The notes under the pieces are model-generated. The model was not told the DNA's origin. It saw nothing but the letters and a program-made list of their open reading frames with translations, and ran no database searches. A DNA stretch of 64,000 bases from Hyphomicrobium sp. (GTDB lineage Bacteria; Pseudomonadota; Alphaproteobacteria; Rhizobiales; Hyphomicrobiaceae). The stretch lies in contig PERI01000002.1 in assembly GCA_002928515.1 (NCBI GenBank), forward strand, positions 124,001 through 188,000, given 5' to 3'. Each line of letters starts with the position of its first letter. The stretch's first letter is position 1. Both the position numbers and the translations under genes were made by a program. Positions 52,760 to 62,695 of this stretch are shown one piece after another.

Positions 52760-54654
52760 CAATGGACGCGCCTTGATCTGCGACCTAAACTGGGTGTCAA
52801 TTGCCCGACCGTTTCATCTTCGAAGAGTTCGACGAGTTTTTCAGTCATAGCTCCTGCCAATTCAGATGCATCCGTGATGGTGACGGCACGGCGGTAATAG
52901 CGCGTGACGTCGTGGCCGATGCCGATGGCAATCAGCTCAACCGGCGAGCGGTTTTCAATTTCGTGAATGACCTGACGCAAATGCTGTTCCAAATAATTTC
53001 CTGAATTCACAGAGAGTGTGGAATCGTCCACCGGCGCGCCGTCGGAAATCATCATCAGAATGCGACGCTGTTCGGGCCGCGCTAGCAGTCGCGCATGGGC
53101 CCATGCCAAAGCTTCGCCGTCGATATTTTCTTTCAGCAGTCCTTCGCGCATCATCAAGGCAAGGGCACCTTTGGCACGGCGCCAGGGCGAATCTGCTGTC
53201 TTGTAAATGATATGTCGCAAATCGTTCAGGCGTCCGGGGGCTGACGGTTTTCCGGCAGCTAACCATTCTTCGCGCGCCTGTCCGCCCTTCCAGGCTTTCG
53301 TCGTAAAGCCCAGAATTTCGACCTTCACGCCACAGCGCTCCAAGGTGCGGGCAAGAATGTCGGCACAGCACGCTGCGACCATAATCGGGCGACCGCGCAT
53401 CGAGCCGGAGTTGTCGAGCAGTAGCGTGACGACGGTATCGCGGAAATCGGTATCGCGTTCACGTTTGAATGAGAGTGCGTGCATCGGATCGGTGATGATA
53501 CGCGTCAGGCGGGCCGCATCGAGCACGCCCTCGTCGAGATCGAAGTCCCAAGCCCGACTTTGTTGCGCTAACAGGCGTCGCTGCAATTTGTTGGCAAGAC
53601 GCGCGACGACTGCTGCCAAGGTTTTGAGTTCTTTATCGAGAAACGCCCGCAGACGGTCCAATTCTTCAGGCGACGACAATTCGTCGGCCATGACTTCTTC
53701 GTCATAGGCACGACTAAAAATTTTGTAGCCGAACGATTCAGGGTTATCGAGAACGCTGGTATTGGGACGCCAAGGGGCTGGCGCATCGTCTTCATCGACG
53801 GCGCCATCGTCCATATCCATATCGTCGGTTTCGCCCGCGTCCGTCATCTCCTCGGTTTCGGAGAGTTCGCCGTCGGATTGCTGTTCTTCGGTTTTTTGGT
53901 CTTCGCCGTCTGAGCCTTCGTCCTGGTTCTGTTCGGAGTTTTCTGCGCCACCTTCGCCGACGTTCTCGTCGCTGTCGTCTTCGCTGACCTCCGGCTCGCG
54001 CGCGTCGATCTGGTCCATCATTTCGAGGACCTTGAGCAGGTCGCGCACGTTGCGGCCGAATTGCTCCTGATTCTCAGGCAGAGTTTCAAGACGCTTTAAA
54101 AGTTTCGCGCCGCGCGTTTCGATCAACGGACGCCACAGATCGACGAGACCTTTGGTCGATGCAGGCGGTGGCATGCCTGTCAGGCGCTCTCGTAAGATGA
54201 GTGCAAGCGCATCTTCAAGCGGGGCCTCCGTGCGATCCGTCACGGCTGCGAAACGACCGTGACTATAGTAATCTTCGAGGCGCGCGGTGAGGTTCTTGGC
54301 CATGCCGGGCATGCGCGTGGCACCGAGTGCTTCCACCCGGGCGCGTTCAGCGGATTCGAATACGGCGCGGGCTGGCCCCGGCGGCGGGCAGACGCGGCGA
54401 TGAATTTTTGCGTCGTGGCAGCCCATGTTGAGGGCGAGGCTGTCGGCCCAGCCACGCACGATGGCGATGTCTTTTGCGGTCGGTGCGCGCGGAGGCTCGG
54501 GCAGTTGCACGGACTTGCCTGCAACTTCTGCCTTACCCGGACCAAAGCCGATTTCGACTTCGCTATCACCCGCAATGGCGCGGAAGGTCGGCGCGAGCGC
54601 GCGCTTGAGCGGCTCGGATGGGGCTTCGCGGCGTTTGGTGGGTGGGGTTGCCAT
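52759..54654 (-). CDS. cobT: Aerobic cobaltochelatase subunit CobT
   Basis: Part of the ATP-dependent CobNST complex that inserts cobalt into hydrogenobyrinate diamide in aerobic cobalamin synthesis. 631 residues. The middle part (near 220-290) is a long acidic stretch rich in Asp, Glu and Ser. The C-terminal von Willebrand A domain carries the metal site in [26 protein letters not shown], and the [31 protein letters not shown] segment is typical of CobT. It follows cobS by 91 bases. CobN is not in the window. Confidence 0.95.
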   Translation of the reverse strand: MATPPTKRREAPSEPLKRALAPTFRAIAGDSEVEIGFGPGKAEVAGKSVQLPEPPRAPTAKDIAIVRGWADSLALNMGCHDAKIHRRVCPPPGPARAVFESAERARVEALGATRMPGMAKNLTARLEDYYSHGRFAAVTDRTEAPLEDALALILRERLTGMPPPASTKGLVDLWRPLIETRGAKLLKRLETLPENQEQFGRNVRDLLKVLEMMDQIDAREPEVSEDDSDENVGEGGAENSEQNQDEGSDGEDQKTEEQQSDGELSETEEMTDAGETDDMDMDDGAVDEDDAPAPWRPNTSVLDNPESFGYKIFSRAYDEEVMADELSSPEELDRLRAFLDKELKTLAAVVARLANKLQRRLLAQQSRAWDFDLDEGVLDAARLTRIITDPMHALSFKRERDTDFRDTVVTLLLDNSGSMRGRPIMVAACCADILARTLERCGVKVEILGFTTKAWKGGQAREEWLAAGKPSAPGRLNDLRHIIYKTADSPWRRAKGALALMMREGLLKENIDGEALAWAHARLLARPEQRRILMMISDGAPVDDSTLSVNSGNYLEQHLRQVIHEIENRSPVELIAIGIGHDVTRYYRRAVTITDASELAGAMTEKLVELFEDETVGQLTPSLGRRSRRVH

Positions 54655-54745
54655 AGTCTCAATCTCGCAGCGGTCAGATATCGAGCGGCAATTTCAGGGT
54701 ATCGCACACCATCACGATTGCGTTCCCTCAATACCCATTGGTTCG

Positions 54746-55750
54746 TTAGCTCAAAGCCACGTTCGCGGTGCTTTCAGGCAATTCTTCGCCAAAGCAGCGC
54801 TGATAGAACTCGGCGACCAAAGGCTTTTCGAGATCATCGCATTTGTTCAAGAACGTGACGCGGAAAGCAAAGCCGATGTCGCTGAAAATCTCGGCGTTTT
54901 CGGCCCAGGTCATCACTGTGCGCGGACTCATGACGGTGGAAAGATCGCCGTTGATGAACGCCGAGCGTGTGAGGTCGGCGACGCGGACCATGTGCGAGAC
55001 CTGCTTTTTCTTGGCCTCGGACTTGGCGAACGACTTGACCTTCGAGAGCACGATCTTGGCTTCGTCGTCATGCGGCAGATAATTCAGCGTAGCAACGATC
55101 GACCAGCGGTCCATCTGGCCTTGGTTGATCTGCTGCGTGCCGTGATAGAGCCCCGAGGTATCCCCCAAGCCAATGGTATTGGTGGTGGCGAACAACCGGA
55201 ATGCGGGATGCGCGCGGATGACTTTCGATTGATCGAGCAAGGTCAACTTGCCGGATACTTCCAACACACGCTGGATCACGAACATGACGTCGGGGCGTCC
55301 CGCATCGTACTCGTCAAACACCAGTGCAGTGTTGCTTTGCAGAGCCCACGGCAAAATGCCTTCTTTGAATTCAGTGACCTGTTTGCCGTCGCGCACAACG
55401 ATGGCGTCTTTGCCGACGAGATCAATCCGCGAAACGTGACTATCGAGATTGATGCGCACGCACGGCCAGTTGAGGCGCGCTGCAACCTGCTCGATGTGGG
55501 TCGACTTGCCGGTGCCGTGATAGCCTTGGATCATCACGCGGCGATTGTGTTTGAAGCCTGCTAGAATCGCGAGCGTTACGTCGCGATTGAACAGGTAATC
55601 GGGATCGAGATCGGGTACGTGCTCGTCGGCCTTAGCGTAGGCTTGAACTTCCAGATCGCTGTCGATGCCGAACACCTGACGGACAGAGACCTTCATGTCC
55701 GGCATACCAGCCGATGACGCGCCAGACCCGGCGCTAGGTTGCGTGCGCAT
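54746..55750 (-). CDS. cobS: Aerobic cobaltochelatase subunit CobS
   Basis: AAA+ ATPase partner of CobT, 334 residues. Family opening [23 protein letters not shown], Walker A in [23 protein letters not shown], Walker B in [23 protein letters not shown] and the sensor region [27 protein letters not shown]. The exact start is open between 55750 and the next ATG codons (residues 16 and 19), none of which has an outstanding ribosome site. The usual CobN subunit is missing here. Confidence 0.95.
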   Translation of the reverse strand: MRTQPSAGSGASSAGMPDMKVSVRQVFGIDSDLEVQAYAKADEHVPDLDPDYLFNRDVTLAILAGFKHNRRVMIQGYHGTGKSTHIEQVAARLNWPCVRINLDSHVSRIDLVGKDAIVVRDGKQVTEFKEGILPWALQSNTALVFDEYDAGRPDVMFVIQRVLEVSGKLTLLDQSKVIRAHPAFRLFATTNTIGLGDTSGLYHGTQQINQGQMDRWSIVATLNYLPHDDEAKIVLSKVKSFAKSEAKKKQVSHMVRVADLTRSAFINGDLSTVMSPRTVMTWAENAEIFSDIGFAFRVTFLNKCDDLEKPLVAEFYQRCFGEELPESTANVALS

Positions 55751-55862
55751 GTGTTCTGAAATTCCCGGCTGAAATTCAACTGCTGTTATTTCGATCTCGG
55801 ATCATGCCGAGGCCCACCGCTCTCGACACTGCGAGCGGGTGGAACGGACCGCTTTGTGCGGC

Positions 55863-56486
55863 TCACACCATTCCCGACTGTTTCAAGTAATTATAGGCTT
55901 GAATGATCTCGCGCAACTTTTCCTCGGACCGGCTGTCACCGCCGTTGGCGTCTGGATGGTGCAGTTTCACGAGTTCCTTAAAGCGCGACTTGATGTCCTC
56001 CTTGGAGGCAGCGTCTGGCAAATCCAAGGTTTGTAGGGATTTGCGCTCTAGCGGCTTCAACTGGCGCCGATAGTCGGCGGTCGCAGAGCGCGAACTGCGC
56101 GCCTTTCTCGGCTGGCTGCGCACGCTGGCCGCCACCCGCTCGGCCGCTTCAGCGGTGCGTGCGCCATCGCGCGTGCCATGCGCCCAGGCGTTCGCGCCTG
56201 CCTTCCAAGTCGGCCGATGACCGGTCAACGCGTCTTTGCGGAAGTCATCGACTTCGGCGTCGCTCATGCCGTCGAAGTAGTTGTAGCCTTGATTGTATTG
56301 TCTGACGTGATCGACACAGAAGCTGAAATATTGACCTTCTTTGCCGCGTCCCATCGGGGCTTTATGTCGGCCGGGCTTGTCGCAACCCTTCCATTGGCAC
56401 GTCGGCGTTTGGCCTTCGCGCTTGGCGGAGCTGCCCCGCTTAGACGAGACACGGATGCTGTCAAAAAATTTCGAGTCTAATTTCAT
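55863..56486 (-). CDS. DnaJ-domain protein
   Basis: 207 residues from the ATG at 56486 (MKLDSKFFDSIRVSSKR); the frame to 56528 gives no family match. An N-terminal region with a CxxxG-like zinc or binding motif (CQWKGCDKPGRHKAPMGRGKEGQYFSFCVDHVRQYNQ) precedes a C-terminal J domain (LPDAASKEDIKSRFKELVKLHHPDANGGD with the HPD motif). This architecture is found beside cobS-cobT in alphaproteobacteria. It should stimulate an Hsp70; its client is unknown. Confidence 0.92.
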   Translation of the reverse strand: MKLDSKFFDSIRVSSKRGSSAKREGQTPTCQWKGCDKPGRHKAPMGRGKEGQYFSFCVDHVRQYNQGYNYFDGMSDAEVDDFRKDALTGHRPTWKAGANAWAHGTRDGARTAEAAERVAASVRSQPRKARSSRSATADYRRQLKPLERKSLQTLDLPDAASKEDIKSRFKELVKLHHPDANGGDSRSEEKLREIIQAYNYLKQSGMV

Positions 56487-56624
56487 GGCGAGCGAGTATG
56501 CTTGTTTGAACGGTTGGAAACAAGACACAACGGTGTGCCAAAGAGTTGCGTTGCAATTCTGGCATAGGGTCTTTAACGGCGCGTTTCTTTAGCGCGCGGT
56601 AATTTTGAGACGTGAGGCGTGGCG

Positions 56625-56915
56625 GTGACGGCAGAACAACGCTTGAGAGATAAATTGACAGCAGCGCTCGATCCCGAGCGGCTGGACATCATCAATGAAA
56701 GTGATTTGCACGCGGGCCATCGCGGATCGCCCGGGACCGGTGAAAGTCATTTTCGCATTTTGATTGTTTCGGCAGCGTTCGCGGGGCAAAGCCGCGTTGA
56801 ACGCCATCGTCGGGTCAATGAGATTTTAAAGGACGACGTGGGCACACGCATTCATGCTTTGGCATTGGCTACCTACGCACCAGGAGAAGCGGTGCCACAA
56901 GCACGCGTCGACTAG
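56625..56915 (+). CDS. bolA: BolA-family protein
   Basis: About 97 residues. BolA-type core with the conserved helix and strand: HAGHRGSPGTGESHFRILIVSAAFAGQSRVERHRRVNEILKDDVGTRIHALALATYAPGE. BolA proteins pair with monothiol glutaredoxins in iron-sulfur handling. The start is GTG at 56625, 7 bases after GAGG; GTG at 56619 is also possible. It is divergent from the DnaJ-domain gene, which is a common arrangement in this order. Confidence 0.93.
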   Translation: MTAEQRLRDKLTAALDPERLDIINESDLHAGHRGSPGTGESHFRILIVSAAFAGQSRVERHRRVNEILKDDVGTRIHALALATYAPGEAVPQARVD

Positions 56916-56990
56916 TCGGTGACAGTGGCGATGATACTCGCGTCACCTCAAGGTGACGCGAGCAAACCGAAGGTGCTTATCGCTTATGAG

Positions 56991-57263
56991 TTACCAGCAG
57001 CGACGGACCCAACCGCAGCGACGCTTGCCCCAAGAATTACGCCAGCAGTGGCGCACCATACGGCAATGACGGCGATGGCCACGCCAATGACGGCGATGCC
57101 AACGGCGGTGATGGCGAGCCTCTTGGACTTGACCTGCGGTCTGGTCCTTCATGACGCGCATAGCGTCAGCAGCGTGACCGGCGGGTACGGCTTGCGCACC
57201 ACCGCTGATGCCCGCAAAAGCGAGAAACAGACCAGTGAGGGCAAGAACGATCAATCGTTTCAT
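56991..57263 (-). CDS. Small exported His/Arg/Trp-rich protein
   Basis: 90 residues. A signal peptide (MKRLIVLALTGLFLAFAGISGGAQA) is followed by a mature part with a dense basic His/Arg/Trp/Cys block (RHHRRWHRRHWRGHRRH). Such proteins are frequent in Rhizobiales and have no defined function; metal or nucleic-acid binding is imaginable. ATG at 57263 with GGGAG about 10 bases upstream. The longer frame to 57341 is not used. Confidence 0.75.
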   Translation of the reverse strand: MKRLIVLALTGLFLAFAGISGGAQAVPAGHAADAMRVMKDQTAGQVQEARHHRRWHRRHWRGHRRHCRMVRHCWRNSWGKRRCGWVRRCW

Positions 57264-57541
57264 GTGACTATCACTCCCGATTTTAGAAACAACACACATC
57301 GTTTTTATATGGCCAATATGAAGTCGCGTCAGATGAGCCAAGCTATGGTTACTTTAGCGTCACCATGTGACTGCCATTCGCCGCTCCGGCCTTATCGCAA
57401 AATGCGGCACTTAATTTTGACCATGGACGGGTTGTGCGATCAACCCCAATCGGCGTTGAGTGAAGGCAAATTCTAACTATCAGCTCTTGCTCGCAGCGCA
57501 GCAATTTTGGGCACTGTCGTAGAGGTGTCTCAAACTACCCG

Positions 57542-58849
57542 TTAACCCGACGTGTCGTAGTCGTGAGCGTCATCGTCGGCGAGACGCGCAATAGGCTTGA
57601 TGCGCAGCGCGGTGATTTTATTTCGGCTCTTGCGCAGAATTTCAAAACGATAGCCGTGAAAAGTGAAAACTTGACCTGGCTCTGGGATCGTCTGTGCTTC
57701 GTGAATGACCAGCCCGGCGATGGTGGTTGCTTCTTCGTCGGGCAAATCCCATTCCATATGCCGGTTGAGATCTCGGATGGCGATGGTGCCGTCAACATTG
57801 ACCGTGCCGTCTGCTTGCGGGCGAATATGAGTTTCTTGGGTGTCGTGCTCATCGGAAATTTGCCCGACGATTTCTTCTAAAATATCTTCCAGGGTAATCA
57901 GTCCCTGCACCTCGCCATACTCATCGACGACGAGCGCCATTTGCGCTTTGCGCTTGAGGAACTGATTCAACTGATCTTTGACGCTTGTGGTGTCGGGTAC
58001 AAACCAAGGCGCGGACGCAAAGCTCATAATGTCGAGCTTCGATGGGTCCCAGTCGGCGCGACGCAACGCAGCCAGGAGGTCTTTAGTGTGCAGTACGCCG
58101 ACGATATTTTCCGGTTCATCCTTCCAGATCGGTGCCCGGGTATATTGGGATTTCAAAAGCTCATCGAGAATTTTTGCTGGCGCATCGTCGGCATCGATCG
58201 TTTCCATCTTCGTGCGATGGACCATGATGTCTGCAACTTCTAAATCGCGGAGATCAAGGACACCGCCAAGCATCTCTGCGTCGCCTTTGGCTACAACGCC
58301 CCCTTTGGCTTGCAGATCAATCGTGCCGCGTATTTCTTCACGCGCGGCAAGTATGTTGGCGGCATCATCGGCCTTGCCGGGTGTCATTCTCAATACTTGT
58401 CGCACCAGAAACTCGATGGTCTGAGTAAACGGCGTCAGAATATAGATGAGACCGCGCATGATAGGTGCGACCGCGAGCGCCACGCGATCAGAATATGCGA
58501 GGGCGTAGGTTTTCGGGAGAACGGCGGCGAAAATCACGATCAGAATCGTGATCGCAGCTGTGGCGTAGGCAACACCCACTTCTCCGTAGAGCTGGACGGC
58601 GAGGTTTGCAGCGAGCGCTGCTGCCAGCACATCCACCAGCGTATTGCCGAGCAGAACCGTACCGATCATTTTTTCCGGGCGTGACAGCACGTCATTGACG
58701 ACTTTTGCTTTTTTATTGCCGTCTTCTTGCAAGGCATGCATGCGCGCGCGCGATGCGGCGGTGAGTGCCGTTTCGCTGCCATTGAAGAATGCTGACAAGA
58801 CTATGAGGAGTAGAATCGCGAAAAGGCTGAGGCCGACTGCGAATGTCAT
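57542..58849 (-). CDS. CNNM/HlyC-CorC family membrane protein
   Basis: 435 residues. An N-terminal CNNM (DUF21) transmembrane part of three to four helices (LSLFAILLLIVLSAFFNGSETALTAASRARM and others) precedes two CBS domains (MVHRTKMETIDADDAPAK ... VVDEYGEVQGLITLEDILEEIVGQISDEHD) and the C-terminal CorC_HlyC domain (GLVIHEAQTIPEPGQVFTFHGYRFEILRKSRNKITALRI). Members are linked to magnesium or cobalt transport; their old name is hemolysin. It sits between bolA and aroKB, a usual place in this order. Confidence 0.93.
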   Translation of the reverse strand: MTFAVGLSLFAILLLIVLSAFFNGSETALTAASRARMHALQEDGNKKAKVVNDVLSRPEKMIGTVLLGNTLVDVLAAALAANLAVQLYGEVGVAYATAAITILIVIFAAVLPKTYALAYSDRVALAVAPIMRGLIYILTPFTQTIEFLVRQVLRMTPGKADDAANILAAREEIRGTIDLQAKGGVVAKGDAEMLGGVLDLRDLEVADIMVHRTKMETIDADDAPAKILDELLKSQYTRAPIWKDEPENIVGVLHTKDLLAALRRADWDPSKLDIMSFASAPWFVPDTTSVKDQLNQFLKRKAQMALVVDEYGEVQGLITLEDILEEIVGQISDEHDTQETHIRPQADGTVNVDGTIAIRDLNRHMEWDLPDEEATTIAGLVIHEAQTIPEPGQVFTFHGYRFEILRKSRNKITALRIKPIARLADDDAHDYDTSG

Positions 58850-58916
58850 GGGGTGCTTGAGCGTCCACTCGATAAGGATCTAACGAATGCAAATTGTAGC
58901 ACAGTTGACGATGTGC

Positions 58917-60617
58917 TTAGCGGGCGATTTCACGTGTCAGAAATGCTTTGACAGTTTCCGGCATAACGTCGCGCGTAATGAAAGCTTGGCCGATATCGCG
59001 CGCCAGGATGAATGTCATTTTGCCATCGCGAACCTTTTTATCTTGGCCCATGAGGCGATACAGCTCTTCTGCATTGGCCTTTGCGCCTGGGATTTGGCCA
59101 ATCTTCGTCGGCAGGCCAACGGCATTGAGATGTGACGACACGCGCTCGGCGGTGCCATGCGGTGCAAGCCCACATTCCTGTGACAGGCGGAACGCCAAAC
59201 ACATGCCGATCGCAACGCCTTCCCCATGCAAGAGCCGGTCGGAATATCCGGTCCATGCTTCCAGGGCATGTCCGAACGTATGACCGAGATTGAGCAATGC
59301 GCGATCTCCCGTTTCCGTTTCATCGCGCGCCACGATGGCAGCCTTCGCTTTGACGCTCGTTTCGATGGCTTGCGTCAAGGGTGGACCGCCATTGCCAAGG
59401 ACGCTTTGCCAGTGCGTTTCAAGCCAGGAGAAGAATGCTGCGTCACCTAGCAGGCCGTATTTTGCGACTTCGGCATAACCGGCGCGCATTTCACGCGGCG
59501 GCAAGGTTGCGAGCACGGCGGTATCGGCAATCACCAAACTGGGCTGATGAAAAACGCCGATTAGGTTTTTACCTTGCGGTGTGTTGATTCCGGTTTTGCC
59601 GCCGACCGAGCTATCAACTTGAGCTAAAAGTGATGTTGGGATTTGGACGAAGCGAACGCCGCGACGCAGTATGCCTGCCGCGAAGCCCGCCAGATCGCCG
59701 ATGACGCCGCCGCCGAACGGTACAACCATGTCGCCGCGTTCGAGACCAAGTTCCAAGAGTTGTTCGCAAAGTGGAGCGAGTTCGCGAAAACTTTTCGTGC
59801 CTTCTCCTGGCTTCAGGCTGATCGATCCTGCGTGCAGGCCTAAAGACTTGAGGCTGGCTTCAAGCGTCGCCAAGTGGTGGCGCGCGACGTTCTCATCGGT
59901 CACGATCCCGCATTTGATCGCTCCGAAGCGCTGCTTGATGAGTGCGCCGGCATCATTGAGCAAGCCATGGCCAATCAAGACGTCATAGGATCGTTCGGCG
60001 AGCGCGACGCCAACACAGCGCGACGCTGTCGCCTGCGGTGAACTTGTCAAATCTGTTGGTGCTAGTGGCATTGCAGCCAACCTCGTCAGAATTTCAGTGA
60101 CTATGATATCGTGCGGTTCGTCTCGGCTTTCGACCGTCAAATCGGCTTGGGCATAAACCGGATATCGTGTTTCGATGAGATTGCGCATCGTTACTTCAGG
60201 ATTTCCGTTGCGCAGGAGCGGGCGCGTATCGCGTTTTAAAACGCGGCGCATGAGAACGGGAAGATCGGCGCGTAACCAAATTGAAATCGCGGTATCGCTG
60301 ATGCGTTGGCGCGTTTCTGGATTCATGTAAGCGCCACCGCCAGTCGCTAGAACTTGAGCGCCGTTGGTGAGCAGTCTGGCGATGACCTTGCGTTCGCCAG
60401 CGCGGAAATGATCTTCGCCGTGATCGGCGAAAATCTCATTGATGGTTTTTGCCGCAGCTTTTTCGATTTCTTCATCCGCATCGACGAACGGCAAGCCAAG
60501 GCGTGCTGCCAAGCGTTTGCCAACGGATGATTTGCCACTGCCCATCAAGCCCACAAGCACGATGGGCTTGTTGCCTAGTTTGGCTTTGATGCTGTCAACC
60601 GCTTCTGTGTCGGTCAT
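58917..60617 (-). CDS. aroKB: Fused shikimate kinase / 3-dehydroquinate synthase
   Basis: One reading frame of 566 residues joins two shikimate-pathway enzymes. Residues about 10-180 are shikimate kinase: P-loop VLVGLMGSGKSSVG, DADEEIEKAAAKTINEIF, ATGGGAYMNPETR and RPLLRNGNP. Residues about 205-560 are 3-dehydroquinate synthase: GHGLLNDAG, GEGTKSFREL, VPFGGGVIGDLAGFAAGILRRGVRFVQIPTSLLAQVDSSVGGKTGIN, LGHTFGHALEAWTGYSDRLLHGEGVAIGM. A linker rich in Pro/Thr/Ser (APTDLTSSPQATAS) lies between them. Most relatives have separate adjacent aroK and aroB. The ATG at 60617 gives the usual kinase N-terminus. Confidence 0.95.
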   Translation of the reverse strand: MTDTEAVDSIKAKLGNKPIVLVGLMGSGKSSVGKRLAARLGLPFVDADEEIEKAAAKTINEIFADHGEDHFRAGERKVIARLLTNGAQVLATGGGAYMNPETRQRISDTAISIWLRADLPVLMRRVLKRDTRPLLRNGNPEVTMRNLIETRYPVYAQADLTVESRDEPHDIIVTEILTRLAAMPLAPTDLTSSPQATASRCVGVALAERSYDVLIGHGLLNDAGALIKQRFGAIKCGIVTDENVARHHLATLEASLKSLGLHAGSISLKPGEGTKSFRELAPLCEQLLELGLERGDMVVPFGGGVIGDLAGFAAGILRRGVRFVQIPTSLLAQVDSSVGGKTGINTPQGKNLIGVFHQPSLVIADTAVLATLPPREMRAGYAEVAKYGLLGDAAFFSWLETHWQSVLGNGGPPLTQAIETSVKAKAAIVARDETETGDRALLNLGHTFGHALEAWTGYSDRLLHGEGVAIGMCLAFRLSQECGLAPHGTAERVSSHLNAVGLPTKIGQIPGAKANAEELYRLMGQDKKVRDGKMTFILARDIGQAFITRDVMPETVKAFLTREIAR

Positions 60618-60863
60618 ATGAATTCCATAGGCATTGAGAATGGCGCTCACTGACAGGTGCCAAGAGTATGACGACAGCTGCCCGAGAATGCGGTGTGGTC
60701 ATGCCATGAACGCAAAATCGCTGCAAATGGGATCGCGGGGCCGCGCGCTGGTTGTGAGATCGTGAATTCATGCCTAAAACAATCTCTATGTGAATGCCGC
60801 GATTGCTCACAACATACTGACGCCTCACTCAAGATCCACAGCGTGGCGGCAGGGGATTAAGAC

Positions 60864-61007
60864 ATGCCAAGCCTATTCCGCTTCCTTTTTATCGTCGGCT
60901 CCGTTGGCGCACTCTTTTACTTGGGCATGTATATACTTGCGACACGTTTCGAGCCTGAGCAGCAAACCGTGAGTAAACCTGTGACCGGTGTTAAGATTCG
61001 CCGCTAA
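60864..61007 (+). CDS. Small single-pass membrane protein
   Basis: 47 residues (MPSLFRFLFIVGSVGALFYL... ending VKIRR). One N-terminal membrane helix (FRFLFIVGSVGALFYLGMYIL) is followed by a short polar tail (RFEPEQQTVSKPVTGVKI). AGGGG stands 8 bases before the ATG. It ends 11 bases before the next gene. Small proteins of this look occur just upstream of xerD in many Hyphomicrobiales. Function is unknown. Confidence 0.8.
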   Translation: MPSLFRFLFIVGSVGALFYLGMYILATRFEPEQQTVSKPVTGVKIRR

Positions 61008-61018
61008 CCCGCTAATTC

Positions 61019-62689
61019 ATGATCCGAATGCTGCACACATCATCCATATATCTTGCTATTTTCGCGCTCATCCAGCCGCTTTGCGTCCTATCTAGCAGCG
61101 GGATTGCTCAAGGACGATCACCTTTGAACGCGACCGTCGGCGGCGTCGAACGCGATGAACTCGCTCCCGTGATGTCTGCTGATGGGTCCGGGCTTCCATA
61201 TGAACTATGGCGCGGTCTCGATGTGACGTCACTCGAAACGCTGATCAGCGAGCTGGAAATTCCACCGCGCTCACCTGCGCTGCACGGGCTTTGGAAGCGT
61301 CTCATTACATCGCACGTTGCACCGCAAAGCGGCGCATCGGCCGATACAAAATTTACAGCCCTGAGGCTCGAAGCGCTTTATCGATCAGGTCTTGGCCAAG
61401 AGGCCGCGAGCGAGCTTTCTAAACTCTCTGCTGCTGACGATCCTAACCTATCGGCGCTGGCTGCACGCAATGCGCTCGCGTCTGGCAATTCCAATCAGGC
61501 ATGCGAGATCACGCAGAAAGCGGCTGGCCTCAAATCTCAGATGCCCAAACAATTAAAGGCTCAAGCTATTCTCATGGCCGGCTATTGCGCAGTACTCGCT
61601 AAAGATACGGCCGGGGCAGGACTTGCCGCCGAAATTGCGCGCGAAGAAGGTCTAGAACAATCGCTGGCACTGGATGCGCTCGATGCGATTTCGATTGGGA
61701 CAAAAATTCAGCCGGTGCCAACCCAGAAAATTTCGCTGATCGATTATCGTTTGTCAGAAAGCGCCGGTGGATTGCCACACAAATCTGTTCTCGATCATGG
61801 TGAACCGGCCTTGCTGGTCGCACTTGCCAACGATCCCGCGACGCCGGCTAATCTTGGCATGCCTGCGTCTGAGGCCGCGGCCCGGCTGAATGCTCTGTCA
61901 GCGGAAACGTTGGCTGCGATCTATCGCGCGAACGCAAAAAGTGAATCAGCCGACGCACTGTTGTCGGCTTCTGCATCATCTCAGCTCGATCGTCGCGTGA
62001 GCCTCTTCAAAGCTGCCGAGAGCGAGCAAACGCCGCAGAAAAAGACCCGCCTGATCCGAGCTTTTCTCGACGATGCGAAAGCTCACGGTATGACGCTTAC
62101 AGCCTTGCAGATGGTGGCCGCGACGACGGCTCAGATCAATCCGCAACCAGAATTGAGTTGGTTTGCAGAGACGGCATGCGAGATCGGGTTGGCGAGCGGT
62201 CAAACAGATGTGACACGGCGTTGGGTGGCTCTCGATCCATCGTTAGCGCACTGGTTAGCTCTTGCCGATATCGCCGACGCTACAAAATCTGGTCGTGATG
62301 CCGATCTGACGGCACTAGAAAATCTAGCCGTGCGTGGTCGCTTTTCATCCGATGCTCTGCATCGCCTCGCGACCGTGCTCGATGCCCTCAATTACAATGT
62401 GCCTATTCCGTTGTGGGATGCCGCTAGCCGAACGCCGCAACCTAGCGGTGGATATCTGCCCCCGACAGGTGTGCTTTCAAGTTTGCAAGATGCCGCCAAG
62501 AAAAAAGAATTCGGTCGTACCGTACTCCTGGTTATGAAAACCATCGGACCCAATGAAGCGGATGGCGCGCACATGATTGCCCTCGGCGATAGTATTCGTG
62601 CGTTAAAGCGTGCGGGACTGGAGAGTGAAGCGCGTCGTCTTGGCGTCGAGGCATTAATTGAGTCGTGGCCGCGCATGGCAACGAACTGA
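61019..62689 (+). CDS. Exported helical protein of unknown function, upstream of xerD
   Basis: 556 residues beginning with a signal peptide (MIRMLHTSSIYLAIFALIQPLCVLSSSGIAQG). The rest is alanine-rich and helical, with repeated hydrophobic-polar patterns resembling tetratrico-type repeats (LEALYRSGLGQEAASELSKLSAADDPNLSALAARNALASGNSNQAC). A conserved enzyme domain is not evident. A homologous gene is usually found between the small membrane protein and xerD in this order. Periplasmic location is expected. Confidence 0.75.
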   Translation: MIRMLHTSSIYLAIFALIQPLCVLSSSGIAQGRSPLNATVGGVERDELAPVMSADGSGLPYELWRGLDVTSLETLISELEIPPRSPALHGLWKRLITSHVAPQSGASADTKFTALRLEALYRSGLGQEAASELSKLSAADDPNLSALAARNALASGNSNQACEITQKAAGLKSQMPKQLKAQAILMAGYCAVLAKDTAGAGLAAEIAREEGLEQSLALDALDAISIGTKIQPVPTQKISLIDYRLSESAGGLPHKSVLDHGEPALLVALANDPATPANLGMPASEAAARLNALSAETLAAIYRANAKSESADALLSASASSQLDRRVSLFKAAESEQTPQKKTRLIRAFLDDAKAHGMTLTALQMVAATTAQINPQPELSWFAETACEIGLASGQTDVTRRWVALDPSLAHWLALADIADATKSGRDADLTALENLAVRGRFSSDALHRLATVLDALNYNVPIPLWDAASRTPQPSGGYLPPTGVLSSLQDAAKKKEFGRTVLLVMKTIGPNEADGAHMIALGDSIRALKRAGLESEARRLGVEALIESWPRMATN

Positions 62690-62695
62690 GGTCAC

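Noticed and set aside
54425-55564. Plus-strand open frame spanning the cobT-cobS junction
   Set aside because: Antisense to two conserved genes and without protein features.
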